Assembly (NCBI GenBank): GCA_907163375.1 | Contig: CAJQUW010004464.1 | Span: 118,269-182,268 of the forward strand | Length of the DNA: 64,000 nucleotides | Reading direction: 5' to 3' | DNA from: Prostheceraeus crozeri | Taxonomy: Eukaryota; Platyhelminthes; Polycladida; Euryleptidae | Shown: positions 37,057 through 48,937 of the stretch, piece by piece | How positions within the stretch are numbered: the stretch's first letter is position 1 | Layout of the letters: the number at the start of each line of letters is the position of its first letter | Notes under the pieces: generated by a model | The model's input: the letters and a program-made list of their open reading frames with translations, nothing else | Told to the model about the DNA's origin: nothing | Databases searched by the model: none | Made by a program: the position numbers and the translations under genes

Positions 37057-37870
37057 CGGGTCTTCCCGCTTCTACTGAGTGTCAGTTCTTCTGATGTGAT
37101 TCTTTTCACCTCTCGCAGCCTCTCGTAAAGCTTCGATATAGATGTGGTGATGTGCTTATGCTCACGTGTTGGAAGGTGAGCCTTCTCCCAAAGCCTAATA
37201 ACGTCGTAGGCGGTCTCTCAGGCACTTTCTGCGAGGGAAACACCGTTGCTGATCCGCCCCATGAGCTGCTGCAAAGTTTCTTTTGTTATGGGGAGTGTGG
37301 TCTGTGGCAGCACGAAATTCCCTCGAAGCTCCACCAGGAACCGGTCGAATTCGGATGACTGACGCGAAATTCGATTTTTCGACATGTGGTCTGAGCTGCA
37401 CATGAAAATGTGTATGTCGAAGCAAGACTTCATTGGAGCGGATCGCGTGAAAATCAACTTGCGCTCTGTTTGACTAAAGGAGCAAGAAGAGAGAAGAACA
37501 TGTGGTTTCCATGGTGCAAAGATGAAATAAAGACATTGCTTCTAATTATGACTTCAAGAGTTCTGAAAACCTGCACTATCTCTACAGCCTGTGACTCACC
37601 AGCTAAACACCTTCCCACGTAGGTCTTTGAATCGATGTCAATCGAAATCTGCTCGCACTGAATGTATTCCTCAACAATGCACAGTCCCACGAAGCGGCGC
37701 TAACAAACTTGACAAGCTCGTCTTGTTTCACACGCAGACAAAGCGAAAATGTACAGATCAAAAACTTTGGAAGTTGTAGACTGTGAGCTCCAACGAAAAT
37801 TTGAAAAACAAAGATATCTGCTTCCTGCACAGATATCACTATGGTGACTCCTGTTATTTCAATGCACAAC
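37057..37870 (-). pseudogene. hAT-like transposase, N-terminal part, decayed
   Basis: Coding character is clear on the minus strand but jumps between frames. In order I see VKQDELVKFVSAASWDCALL, AGESQAVEIVQVFRTLEVII, an SSDHMSKNRISRQSSEFDRF stretch, then ETAYDVIRLWEKAHLP and SISKLYERLREVKR, ending at SRSGKTR beside the nested segment. These recall the N-terminal half of the same FDTT/CRHH protein family (a 'fW.kARIPT' helix before the LFDI motif). There is one in-frame TGA near 37219, a frameshift near 37455 and another near 37680. The 3' half (27.26-25.80 kb) is intact, so decay is uneven. Introns could account for some of the frame changes. Confidence 0.5.
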
Positions 37871-38059
37871 AGCGATCCAATGTCTTTATTGAGGACAGAT
37901 GAGTTATTTCCAAAACTTGGAAATGAAGAGATATACGAGCTTTAACTCTTGCTGGTAGAAATAATAATGGTAGCTTTTGGTGAAGTTGCAATTGGTTGCT
38001 AGTCGATTGGATATGCGGTCGACTATTGAAACAAAAGCCAGCCATGACCTCTAATCGAA

Positions 38060-38540
38060 AAGTGCAAATAGAGACCCATTGAGTCTATTCTGCATCTATC
38101 CACGATTTATCTCAAGTCATGAGTAGGCTCATCTTGCCCTGCATTCCACTCAAAATTCATGAAAAGGAGCAAATTTGCACAGAAAATGACTTGATGTTTG
38201 ACCTTTTGATGACCTTGAGGCACCCCTGGGTGACCTCGGATCAAAAATTGCCACTAGAGCCCTTTTGAGTCTCTGCTCCATCCATTAGTGACTTTTTTCT
38301 TAAGTCATGAGTGGACTTATCATGTCCTACATTTCACTCAATATTCGTGAAAAGGAGCCAAAATGCCAAAAAAATGATTTTTTATGCTTGACCCTTTGAT
38401 GACCTTGAGGCACTTTGATGACTTTGATGACCTCGGGTGGAAGAGTGCTAATGGAGACTTTCAATTTCCTCATAAAAAGGAACGTTTTCCCGGGGTGGGA
38501 AGTAACATTGGAGATACTTCATTTTTTCCTGTGGGAGCTT
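38060..38540. repeat. Right subterminal repeat block of the hAT-like element
   Basis: Units of about 188 bp (AAGTCATGAGT at 38114 and 38302), each with 'gatgaccttgaggcac', the complement of the word repeated in the left block, and a 'gaccttttgatga' run. Inverted relative to the left block, as expected for subterminal binding arrays. Confidence 0.75.
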
Positions 38541-38551
38541 GGACCACCCTA

Positions 38552-38559
38552 GTCAACAT
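38552..38559. repeat. Target-site duplication GTCAACAT, right
   Basis: Matches 25216-25223 exactly. Confidence 0.82.
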
Positions 38560-40600
38560 CCTCCAAATTCTTGTGCAATAATTCGGTGACATGAGTGGTC
38601 GAGAAAATCAGCATGATTTTCATCGAAGTCTATATTTATAATAGCAGATTAGATTAATTCAAAGCTTTTTCCTTCACCACGTGTATATAGTCGATTTCCA
38701 CTGTGAAACAATTCTAGACTTGAGATGCATAAAGCTCGCTTTAATATTTTACTTCTTTATCGGCATTGATGGAGATAGAATTATCAATGATTGCTACATT
38801 AATTCTACTGACGAATATTAAACGGGAATATTCACACATATGAACATGGCATGATACACTGAGCAATAAGCAATGGCTATAACCAGGGACTTGATTAATA
38901 TAATATATCTAAGGGACGCTCAACTCCCAGAGCATGCACTAGACTGGAGGCCAATGACTTTGGTAGACTTGATTAATGGCGATAGTGTGTATCTGGATAA
39001 AACCATGGAACAAGTTGTAAACAATTCACTTCTTTATTGTAAAATACATCAGAATGCTGATTGCTGTACATATCAATTAATACCCCCAGCCCAGTCTTGC
39101 AGAGAAATTGTCGGAAGAGCCTGTGTAGTGTACGTGTACATGTACACAAACAAGCATATCGTCAATGGTCGATTTCAAATAAATTGTGACTCTATTTCCA
39201 TTGATTTTCCCATTGTCTCATCCAAAGAGGTTTAATAGGGAAACTAGAGCGGACAGAAAGGCCTTTTACAATAGAGACTGATGGCACCACGCAATTTAAT
39301 GATAAAATTTCAGTTTAACAATAGACTTTTTCTATCGGTTTGTTTTACCGAAGATAAGTGGCTACTAACTAATTTATCAGTAGATCTAAATATTGAACTT
39401 TATGAGATGTTGTGAAGATCATCGAAACGAGAATTTATTATCATTTCACAGCAATTTAAGTAATAATAATCAAGTCATCAAGCATTAAGGAGTAAAATTT
39501 GATTGTATGTAGTACTTTGAAGTATTTATTCAATTGCGATAGCGTGCAAAAATTTGAAAGTGGACGCAATAATTGAAATTATTAGTCCGCGCTCGACCAC
39601 ACGACAAATCTTGATTAGTGAATTTTACACCTCTTTTTCTTATTAGCTTTGAGGACATCATTAATTTTTTACATGTTATCCAGGCCAGTTACGTGAAGAC
39701 AGTACACACTTATACCCTCGCCATGAATTGATCCATTTCGTGTTCAAATGGTTTGCAACAATGATGTAGTGTAGATCATATTGCATACTCAAATGGCTGC
39801 ATTTGAAAATGGTTCTATCAGTTGAGACACCGAAACACTTGTCGAACACTCAAAAAGATTCCTCATTGACGCCAGATTGGTTTTGATCAAGAATAAAAAA
39901 AACAGCGAAGTACCGTTGTTGTAAAAGGCATGCCATTCCATAAATAACAAAGTCCCTCATTTGCTGTAAGCGCACCTCATATCACCTCGCTCTGTTGGAA
40001 ATTTCCGCAATAATCGTACGATGAGATAAGTGGCACACATCTATTAAAGGAGTCTTATTGTCTCGGTTTACTGCAATGAGAAGCCATTCGATGAATAAGA
40101 CTGCCAAACCTACGCATGAACGCACGCGCGCGTGTGTTGGAACTGATGCATACCGGTTCCCCTAATGCTTGCAACGAGTTACTAACATATTGTTACACTT
40201 ATCAGTGTGTGTTACCGGCGCGCGTCTGTTACCAGATGCGTGATGTGTGCGTGCCAGCGGTGTCGAAATTCATGCAGAGAAATTGCCATGACTTGGGCGT
40301 CTGTATCTGAGAAGCCATGAATTTCGCCAACCATTTTGAGCTGTGTGCACCCGTAACAAAATTAAATGCAGTTTAGCTACTTAGCAGCACTGTACACATG
40401 ACCGTGCTTTTCCGCTTTAAATCGTCATTCGAACATCATTATTCCGCGTTTGCATCAAAAGTGGTTAGCGCAGTCGAGTATTGAAACCATGATTGAAACA
40501 TCGGAATAAAAAAAACCGACAGAAATTTTTCCAGTAAATAGAAAAGCAACAAAGAAAAGTAACAGCCCATACATTTAGTATGATAATATCAATTATCAAG
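38560..40600. other. No gene supported
   Basis: A 120-codon plus-strand frame at 38873-39235 has fairly normal amino-acid composition but no family pattern or splice context; it is left unannotated. The rest is AT-rich and featureless apart from a short 'cgcacgcgcgcgtgtg' palindrome near 40120. Confidence 0.4.
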
Positions 40601-40609
40601 CGAATTTGA

Positions 40610-40940
40610 TGAATTCGCCGGTACTTATGGGTTATTCACCCCATGTTTTCAAATGTCTAAAATCCGTAAAAATGAATCAACTGTCGCAAAACTTCTGATA
40701 CACGTATTTGAATATGTCCTACCCACATACAAAAAATATGCAGATTCGACAAGTACTTTTTGAATTAGAGACGATGACGTGAAGTGTAGCGATGTCAGCA
40801 GCTTGATCTGACTTTGTCTGTTCGACGCATTACTGTTACTCGTGTGTGCATTGTTCTCTTTCCGTGTCCGTCTCATCCATTACTATTTGAAATCTTCCCA
40901 CGACCACAACCCCACCACACATTTCTTAAATTAAGCACAC
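40610..40940. repeat. Second copy of the 19.7-kb dispersed repeat
   Basis: Shares with 19690-20010 long matched stretches such as 'gaagtgtagcgatgtcagca', 'ttcgacgcattactgtt', 'aatcttcccacgaccac' and 'ccaccacacatttct'. It lacks most of the right inverted arm. Similarity looks around 75-80 percent by eye. Confidence 0.7.
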
Positions 40941-42384
40941 CAATGGAAAGAATGTGGTCCGGATCATCATCACTTCTACTGCAACGTTGTCGCGACATGA
41001 CTTTGTTGACCTAGTGCTATCTACTCAGATGATGAGGTCAAGCGAAGTTAGATCAAGCTGCTGACATCGCTTTTTTCTTTATTCACTCATAACTCGAATG
41101 CTTCTGTGTGCCGAACTTCACTTTACTTTGAGTATTGTCCAACAATTCATTTGCTTGTCTAACTCCGATCAAATCGCCTTTTTTAATGGCTTCCTGTCAT
41201 ACTCAATTTTTATCCCTTTCATGCAATAAGATTCTTCACTCGTCTAATGCCTCATGTTTCCTCTTTACAGATTTGACAGCTTCAAATATTGACGCCTCTT
41301 TCATGATAATCTGTCTTTATCAGCAGCGGTTGCTGATAAATGCACGGGTATACCATCAGACTCCACGTAGTATCCCATCTCCCCCCATTTGCTAGGATTA
41401 AGCTAAATGTACCTTTTATAACTGAAGAAGATAACGGGCATGAGATAATGCATACGATCAAGCATCTGCCGTTTACAATCCAGTCATAAACAGTAATCAC
41501 GTATCTAGTTTAACAAGCCTACAAACTCACGAAAACTAAACAGCATTTCCTTTTTGGAAACGAAGACACTGCAAGACGCATTAGCTCAATAGAAAACTTT
41601 GGCATGTCAAAGGCCGTAGAAAGATGCGTTCAAATAAGGAAAGACTTTTAACAAACCAATGACAAACATTTTAACAAACCATTTTAAGGAATCTTTCCAA
41701 TAAAACCAATGACAGTTCCCACCGAGTAAGCGGACATCAGACAGAACTCCGCCTTTTGTCCCTATACAAAAATCCTCGCGATCCAGCAACGGATAGAAGA
41801 ACATCGCAGCAGACTAAACAAATGTGAAGGATTTCATCAGGATTAACAGTTTGACTTAACGGGTTTTTGTGTAAATCACACGGATAAGATTTCGACAAAT
41901 TTTTACATAACTGCTGTACTCAGGATGATACTAAACCGGAATCAAACTGAATAATACTACAAATGACCACAAATTTCACTCACTTGAATTTTTTTCCTGC
42001 TATACATGCCGTACACTACAATAATCAACTAACTCCCAGATCATACTGTTAGTATTGTAATCAGCATGACACAGGAATCCACTGACCATCGGTACAAAAC
42101 GACTGAAATAAATACATCAATTAACAAATATATTTGAAAGATATGCCGACCCAGCCTCAAACAACGTAATTTTAAATCCAGTGGCTAGTTGCGCAACAGG
42201 ACTCAAAACTTACGAATTTGAGGCAATGAACAATCTGAAAATGAAAAAATTACCAGAACTCACGTTAGGTTTTCCATGTCTCATCTTCCTTCAGAGATCA
42301 AAGTCGCAGAACTCATGAGAACTGAAAGAAATAAGACATCCACTATATAGGCACTTGCATTGAGATTATCATGGATAAACATCA
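40941..42384. other. No gene recognised
   Basis: Several small open frames on both strands overlap without a family signature. Nothing supported. Confidence 0.4.
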
Positions 42385-42392
42385 GATGGGAC

Positions 42393-42511
42393 CAGGGATC
42401 GCAATTCACCCAGGAAAATGGAAAATCGGGAAAAACCGGGGCTTGAATGCATAAATTTGAAATATTCACGTTAGACTAATTTAGTAAAATAACGGAAAAT
42501 TGCGATCCCTG
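42393..42511. mobile_element. hAT-type MITE, 119 bp
   Basis: Perfect inverted ends CAGGGATCGCAATT and AATTGCGATCCCTG, flanked by an 8-bp near-duplication (GATGGGAC at 42385-42392, GATGGGAT at 42512-42519). A CAGGG terminus and an 8-bp target duplication are hallmarks of hAT. No coding capacity. Confidence 0.8.
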
Positions 42512-42519
42512 GATGGGAT

Positions 42520-43925
42520 ATTGGAAATAGAGGCGCATCGCATCATAACATTGCTACGCGTTAGCAAAATGAGTAATCAGAATTCAATATAGAATAGCTT
42601 CTATGTTGACATTGCTTTCAACCTCAAGAAGGCATATTCAAAATTCAGTAGATATTTCTAACTTCAAAACACAAAAATATCTCCACGAATTAATCAAACT
42701 CACATAATCTTTCTCCATTCCAACTTCAGAGATTCACCTCGCAATTTCCTAAGAAACACATAAAAACACCTGAAAGAAATGACACATCTATTGAAAATAT
42801 TTGCGTTAGTCAACAAGAATGAAGTTTGAGCAGGTTACGAAACGCATTATCACCTCATTCTTCCACGTTATGACCTCAAACAATTTTGCTGATAAAAATG
42901 AGGCTATTGAAAGACTAATCAGGGAGTTATTTCAGGGATATTTTATTCTTTTATATTTCCTGATTCTAAGTGTCTTCTATTCCTAACCACAAATTGATTC
43001 AGTCTTTGGTAATGTAAAAGCTGATAAAATATATGATGACAAAACGATTACGGTATGTAAACGAACGTGTATTTTTAATTCATACATCGAAAGGTTAACA
43101 AAGAGTTTTTCTTCGATAACCCAACTAATATTGAAATACAATTTGTGCTAGATTTACTGCAAAAAATGTGATATTCAAAAAATGAGTGGTTACCGCATAA
43201 TATTTTTTTCCAGCTAATTGCTTAGACTTTCCACGTTCTCTTTCTTGACTAAGTATTTACGATTACAAGTATTAACTAATAGTCAACGGCAAATTTTCCG
43301 TTTGTTGGCACCTGCACGAGTTTCCAAATAAATGGCTTGGAATTTGTTTTTGCTATTAACATAAAGAAATTTGTTACTCACGTCTGAATCTCAAGTATTA
43401 AAATGAAGATGGAATATTATCCTCAACAGCGATACATACACCATTCATTCGTAGTTTCCATTCATGAAGAAAGTAAAAGCGGCTAACTGATGAAATCGGG
43501 AACTCAACTGCTAACCAGGAGGGCGTCTAACTACGAGGGCGTCGTTAGATTCGCATTCATGAATCAAGGGGCAATCTCCCTCTTACGTCAGCAATAAAGT
43601 TCAAATGATTAGAGGTCAAAATAAATTTGAATTAAGTCAAATTCTAAGAGAATATCATGAATGAATGATAACTATAACTCATTATATTTAATTGTTGAGG
43701 AAGAGCCAAGGTTTTAGTGATGTTTTACTTAAATTATGATGTAATTAATTTCGGTTGCTATTCGGCAACCATCATCAGATAGAAGGAATTTAACATAAAC
43801 GCAAAAGTCATGAATTCAAATTTCACATTAACATAGGAAATAAGGGAGTAGACAAGAAATCTAGTAAAAAGTAAAAACTATGTTAACAAATTTCAGTAGG
43901 GAAAAGGAGGAATAGAAATATGCGA
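42520..43925. other. No gene recognised
   Basis: AT-rich, no supported frames or repeats. Confidence 0.45.
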
Positions 43926-44438
43926 CAGATAGTATTGGACTACATTTTACCAATAGCAATAGTACCGTATTATCGCGCTTTTAAGCACATGTGCTTATAA
44001 GCGAAGGTGTGCTTATATCCGGATATAAGCACATGTGCTTATAAGCGAGAAAAAATGCATCAGTGGGAAATTGCTGTGTTTTTACTAATTGCAACATTCA
44101 TCGCAATGACTCGAGTACATACAGCTACTAGGGTAATGTATGACCTAAAAGTAGCGCTATTGATTCATGTTTATCTTAGCGTTTCATTTCCTTCAATGTA
44201 ATAATTTACAAGAAATAGTCCATTAGTTGCATAATAATTTATAAGCCAATTTTGAACGTGTTCTTTGATCAAATAGACCAACATTGTTGCTTATGGCATG
44301 TCACCGCCATAATTGTAACATAAGGCGAAATATAAGAGGGTGAAGCAGTTGTCTATTGTGTCACACAAACAAGATGGCAATCTAATCTAACGGAACGTTT
44401 CGAAAATGCTGATGAAAACAGAATTTTACTTAGCAAAC

Positions 44439-45760
44439 CTATTTGTCAATGATTTCACTGTCAATATCACTATCATTATCACAACTTTCTTCACCACTCT
44501 TTTCATTGTCGCTGTCGGATTCACCTGTATAGTTCTCCAAGTCAGATGCTTCACTGTCCTCCACGTCATTGTCCACTTCACTGGGGTCTGTTCCAGCAAG
44601 AAGAGATTGCAACTTTTGAGTGAAGAACTTCATCGCCATCACAATCCTGGATACCTGTTTCAATGAATGAGCGCTTTATGATGTCGCGGTACATTTCACG
44701 CCATGCCTCTGAAACCCATTGTGCTACCATCTCGTAACTCGCACCTTTGCGCTTGCCGGTTCGTGTATATTCTCGGTCACCGTTCAAGAGCCATTCTTCC
44801 CACCTTCTTCGCATGGCATCCTTGAATGGTTTATTCAAATGACTGTCCAATGGTTGCAACAAAGGCGTCATTCCTCCTGGAATATAAGCCAAACGCGTTT
44901 TCTCTTTTTCGAATGCTGCTTTCACATCTTCGTGCGTATGACATCGCGCTGTGTCCAGTGTAAGCACACATGATGGCTTGAAGATCGATCCTGGGCGTGC
45001 TTTCCACACTTTTTGAAGATACTCACTCTTCATGAACTCGTTTGTCATGCTGCCACCTTTTGATGCTGAGACAACAACATCACCAAAATTGCCACGTGGA
45101 GGCTTTTTCAGTCCTCGGAATATAATCATCGGTGGCAATTTGTGTCCAGTAGATAGCACAGTCAACACAACCGTGTACCGCAGCTTTTCTTTGCCGGTGG
45201 TGCGACTTCGAATTGTCTTGACTCCTTTGAAATCGATGGAAGTGTTGCTTGGTAAATCAAACCACATCGGGGTTTCATCCATGTTACCCACAATATGACA
45301 CTTCTCACGAATTTCTTTTATGTCCTTCAACCAATTGCGTGCTAATTCTTGGGCATTTTCGGGGATCTTTTGTCCGACAGATGTAACACGTCGCTCTACA
45401 AGATTGTTTCGTCTCATAAACCGCTTCAACCAGCCATATGATGCCCGAAATTTGGACGGGTCCTTTGTCGGATAGGTCACTGGGAATCGTCTCTTCGCTT
45501 CAGAACGGATTGCATTGCCATGAACAGCCATCCCTTGGTTTCGAAGATGTTTGATGTATTCAACCATTTCTGATTCAAGCCTTCACTTGCCAAGAGTTCA
45601 GAGTTTTCAAGAGTTCACTTGCCTTGTCCCTCCAATCTTGTACTTGTCTTCAGTTGACATTATGTACTTTTGCTGTGGCTGAGACATTCCCACCATTGTT
45701 CTCCAAAGTGGCCAGTACTTTGTTTTTAAATGAAATCGTATATGACCTGCGTCTACTCAT
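44439..45760 (-). pseudogene. pogo-type DDD transposase, inactivated
   Basis: Starts MSRRRSYTISFKNKVLATLE at 45760 with a Psq-like helix-turn-helix, continues into a CENP-B-type DNA-binding domain (VEYIKHLRNQG...) and the DDE_1 catalytic domain. In the 329-codon frame that opens at 45567, D97 (NMDETP), D205 (LTLDTARCH) and D241 (LQPLD) form the DDD triad. An acidic tail (DVEDSEASDLENYTGES) follows in another frame. Defects visible: an in-frame TGA within the first helix-turn-helix, a frame change between the two DNA-binding parts, and another near 44630 before the acidic tail. About 440 codons in all, normal for the family. The catalytic core is intact and the copy looks only moderately old. 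Confidence 0.9.
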
Positions 45761-45908
45761 CTCGCACCAAGCTTTCAGACTGAAATATGATCGCAAGCAA
45801 CTTTATTGATAGGAGAATAGCCAATGGCACAGAGTCACTACCACTCCGAATAGTTGCTAGCAAGACGCTGCTTTTAATTAGCGAAGAAGAAAGTTATTGG
45901 TATCTAAG

Positions 45909-46054
45909 GAGCGGAGCCCATCCCTTGTAGCAGTAGGGCCTTGAGTTGTGTAAATTATGTTGTCAAAGGAGGTCGGAAGAGGTCGATTGAGCGGAGCCCA
46001 TCCCTTGTAGCAGTAGCGCCTTGACTTGTGAAAGTTATGCTGTCAAAGGAGGTC
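45909..46054. repeat. 80-bp tandem duplication upstream of the transposase
   Basis: Two copies of 'gagcggagcccatcccttgt...tgtcaaaggaggtc', the first at 45909 and the second at 45989. They lie between the transposase start and the right end of the pogo element, so they could be promoter or binding repeats. Confidence 0.8.
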
Positions 46055-46679
46055 AGCTTATGCAACTCAATAAGAACAGCTGTGCATTAGCATTGACGGA
46101 GATTTTCAACCTCATTTGTAAGCTGATGGAACAGGAATCAGAGTTCAACATGTGAAGTGAAAATACATGTTTCGCGCATAATAATTAGCTAATGTTCATT
46201 ATATTGATGCACCTGGAGTTCTCTTAATCATGTGGGCTACAAAGAGAGACGAAAAATCACATTGACTAGGGTGTGCCTATATCCGGATATTAGCACATGT
46301 GCTTATAAGCGAACAAAATGCACATCTGCATCACAGTGAAAACAAGCTTTTTTCGCTTATAAGCACATGTACCTAAAAGCGCGATAATACGGTAATTGCT
46401 CTGACTAGATAAATTACACCTTTTTGCATTCTATTTTTGAATAAGTGAATTCAATTTCTGCTGACTTTTTCCTATCCAAATGCCTATGTTATGGCAAATT
46501 TCATAGATTTTAGTGCATTCATTTTCGTCATACTCATTTCCTATTTCTGATTAACATAAGATGACTATGTTTGCGCAAAGACATTTTATTCGAGAATGAC
46601 AAAATTCATCCCTAAAATTGGGATGAAAATCTGAAAGTCAAGAAAAGTTTAATGGAAGATGATTTTCCGGATTTTACCT

Positions 46680-47300
46680 GTCTTTGCTATTTCATGGCCA
46701 CTCAGCTGTCCTTGGATACTAGGACTTGCACGATCCCTCTCGACATAGCGTCGTAGTGTAAATCCGCTTCAGACTGCGATAATGCCTTGTCAATTACAGT
46801 CGTAAATTCTTCTTCAAAGTGAAATTCACTGATTTCAGATAAAAAGTCAGAAATTATTGGTCTTCATTCCGCCTCCAATCATGCTGAATGAACAATTCCA
46901 TGTATTGGTGATGTTGCTAAAGAACCACTCAGGCTTCTACCGTGCTCTCCTTCTACCATGCTTACAGCTGAATGTCCACGTGTTCGCCCAGTCATCTTGG
47001 AAGGCTAATGTCTGCATGTCACTGCATACAAGCCATAGTATAAAAGCTTTGCCTCCCTGTTTGATGCCCGGCTCCCTCCATTGGATAGGTGCGGATTGCG
47101 ATAGAAGAGGTTGGATAACTGCTTGTTGATAACAAGCTTCCTCTCCAAGTCAGGACTTATGGCTAGGACGCAGACAGATGGACTTGGTGAAAACTCCTTC
47201 TGCACTTTCTCTTTGATCTCCAACAAGGTGATGATAAACTTCTCTTCCACTCATCTCACCAATGCGGCTACCATCGATTCACTCACCTTTGTATAAGTAC
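46680..47300 (-). pseudogene. Coding-like remnant inside the foldback element
   Basis: Minus-strand stretches with reasonable protein composition: LLEIKEKVQKEFSPSPSVCV and LERKLVINKQLSNLFYRN (47005-47250), then EFHFEEEFTTVIDKALSQSE and GFTLRRYVERDRAS in differing frames toward 46690. I do not recognise the family. It may be the decayed transposase of the outer element. Confidence 0.3.
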
Positions 47301-47689
47301 GTGCTTATCAGATGGTCGCTTTCAGTATTTCAAAAATTGGCTTTCATGCTTCTTGCATTTTGCCTATGAATGCCTAACTGATCTGCATGCTGCAAGAAGT
47401 CTGACACGGATTGTCAAGCTGCTATCAGATGATCTCGAGAAGTTTGCGCTATGCTCATGCACTTTCCAAGTCTGGTGTCATAACATGTATCGCCACTCTG
47501 CTTGTTGATACAAGACATACGAGTGAGTATAATGCCAGACACACTCCCGGTTAGACGAAAGAGTGAGATGAAGGTGACAATATCCAGAAGCTCCACACGT
47601 AATCTTCCAGAATTTGAATCTCAGAATAACGATATTGAATGTACTATGAATAACAGATTGAGAAGGAGTATCTAGAAATCGGACATGAT

Positions 47690-47822
47690 AAATGAATGGA
47701 TATCTTGCTCAGCAGAAATTGAATTCACTTATCTAGAAATAGAATGCAAAAGGTATAGTATTTGACATCATTCTAGTCAGATCAATTACTATTGCTATTG
47801 GTAAAATGTAGTCCAATACCAT
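47690..47822. repeat. Right arm of the foldback element, with intact empty site
   Basis: Reverse complement of the left arm. On that strand it reads 'caatagtaattgatctgacta' straight through the TA where pogo entered the left arm. Confidence 0.8.
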
Positions 47823-47828
47823 CTGTAT

Positions 47829-48936
47829 CAAGACATCTTCAATCATCAACTATAACTCAGTGTGACTTGCGACGCATCAGAAAATGTAGCAACTAGCAAG
47901 ATTACTCGATGCGCCCTTTAGGTCTTCGAAATTTATAACACGCGACAAGGGAACTCCATTCAGAATTCCTCAAGAACATTTAGAGCAATTTCACTGAAAA
48001 TGCCATAATGCGCAAGTCGGCACAATAGAATATGTCTTTGTGGTCGATATGGAGCATTCATTACCGATTGCGGTCGTTGCTTGAAAGCAACTTGAACCTC
48101 TATCAGGATTGTCCAAACTTTATACTGGCGCGGGCAGCATTTGGCAGGGAAATAAGGCCGCGGACTGCAGTTCACGTTATTCAACTTTTTCACTATCTAC
48201 ACCTATTAGATGCAAGTAAAACAAGTAAATTCCTAGTTACTAGTAGTAGTTACTGCACTTTGTAGGTCAGTTTCTTCGCGTCAACTGAGGCTAAGGCGCT
48301 CTAGATTTGATAGACTTTATTGTGGAAAATATTTGACTCACAAGGACAAATACTTCCAAACAGTGAGTGAAAGCGTAATCCAAAGCGGATCACTAATTGG
48401 GGTGGTGATCTTCAAAAAGAAGAGGCTAAAATCGAATGATTAGCAGAGTAGCCTTGCATAGGCAAAACTGATTAATTTATAAGCCACACAATTCATGTTG
48501 CAAAGCTTCATCTGCTTCTGATATAGCTATCGCTAGCGGAGCATTGAAGACATTGAAAATTTTCTCAATGTGCTGGAAGTCTTGGAATTGCTTGACGGAG
48601 TCTTAAATCAAGGTATAAAGGGCTTCAACAACTGCTGATACTATCGTCATGGAAAACAAGATCATCATTGTGACATTTAGGAGTTATGGCATCTATCCAT
48701 TCCTTATCCGGATTTCATTTGCTCGAGGTTTTTTCTGTAATGCGCTGATCGACTCCAACTGCCACCTGAAGTTCAAAATCGAATCCGTGAGTTGATTCGA
48801 TATACGACTTAGCGATTTTTCGACGAAACATTGGAGGGCAGTGAGAAGACTTATACGTGAGACTTATATAGTGAGAAGGCTTAACGGATAAATTGTACAT
48901 ACAGAAGTACCGGTACTTACAATATACAAACTCACC
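47829..48936. other. No gene recognised
   Basis: Overlapping short frames only. The minus-strand frame covering 48715-49365 is considered under the possible exon at 48938. Confidence 0.35.
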
Positions 48937-48937
48937 T

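Larger units (their letters stand above)
25224..38551 (-). mobile_element. Large hAT-like DNA transposon with a nested insertion
   Basis: The ends read TAGGGTGGaCCAA and, on the other strand, TAGGGTGGtCCAA, flanked by the 8-bp duplication GTCAACAT. Inside each end is a block of tandem subterminal repeats in opposite orientation (25231-25715 and about 38060-38540), both containing the word GTGCCTCAAGGTCATC or its complement. The transposase-like gene runs on the minus strand, 5' part at 37.06-37.87 kb and 3' part at 27.26-25.80 kb. The 9.8 kb between them has its own inverted repeats and is probably a later insertion. Without it the element would be about 3.5 kb, a normal hAT size. The preserved duplication shows that the outer borders are intact. 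Confidence 0.75.
43965..46392 (-). mobile_element. pogo/Tigger-type DNA transposon, 2.4 kb
   Basis: Ends CCGTATTATCGCGCTTTTA and complement, flanked by TA (43963-43964, 46393-46394), the Tc1/mariner-pogo target. Each terminus repeats the internal palindromic word AGCACATGTGCTTATAAGCG, once near the tip and once about 45-100 bp inside, beside CCGGATAT. The single gene is a DDD transposase on the minus strand. The empty target site survives in the opposite arm of the host foldback, fixing the borders exactly. Confidence 0.92.
43927..47828. mobile_element. Foldback/terminal-inverted-repeat element, interrupted by pogo
   Basis: The left arm reads 'gtattggactacattttaccaatagcaatag' (43933-43963), then after the pogo insertion continues as 'taattgctctgactagat...gcattctattt...aagtgaattcaatttctgctgac' (46393-46470). 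The right arm (about 47690-47822) is the reverse complement of the whole left arm without the insertion. Arm length is about 110-130 bp. Between the arms, 46680-47300 shows coding-like minus-strand stretches that might be remains of its own protein. Confidence 0.75.

Noticed and set aside
38873-39235. 120-codon plus-strand frame
   Set aside because: Composition is acceptable, but no family pattern, no neighbour and no splice context; frames this long occur by chance in the window.
44406-45298. Plus-strand frames opposite the pogo transposase
   Set aside because: Antisense shadows of the transposase gene.
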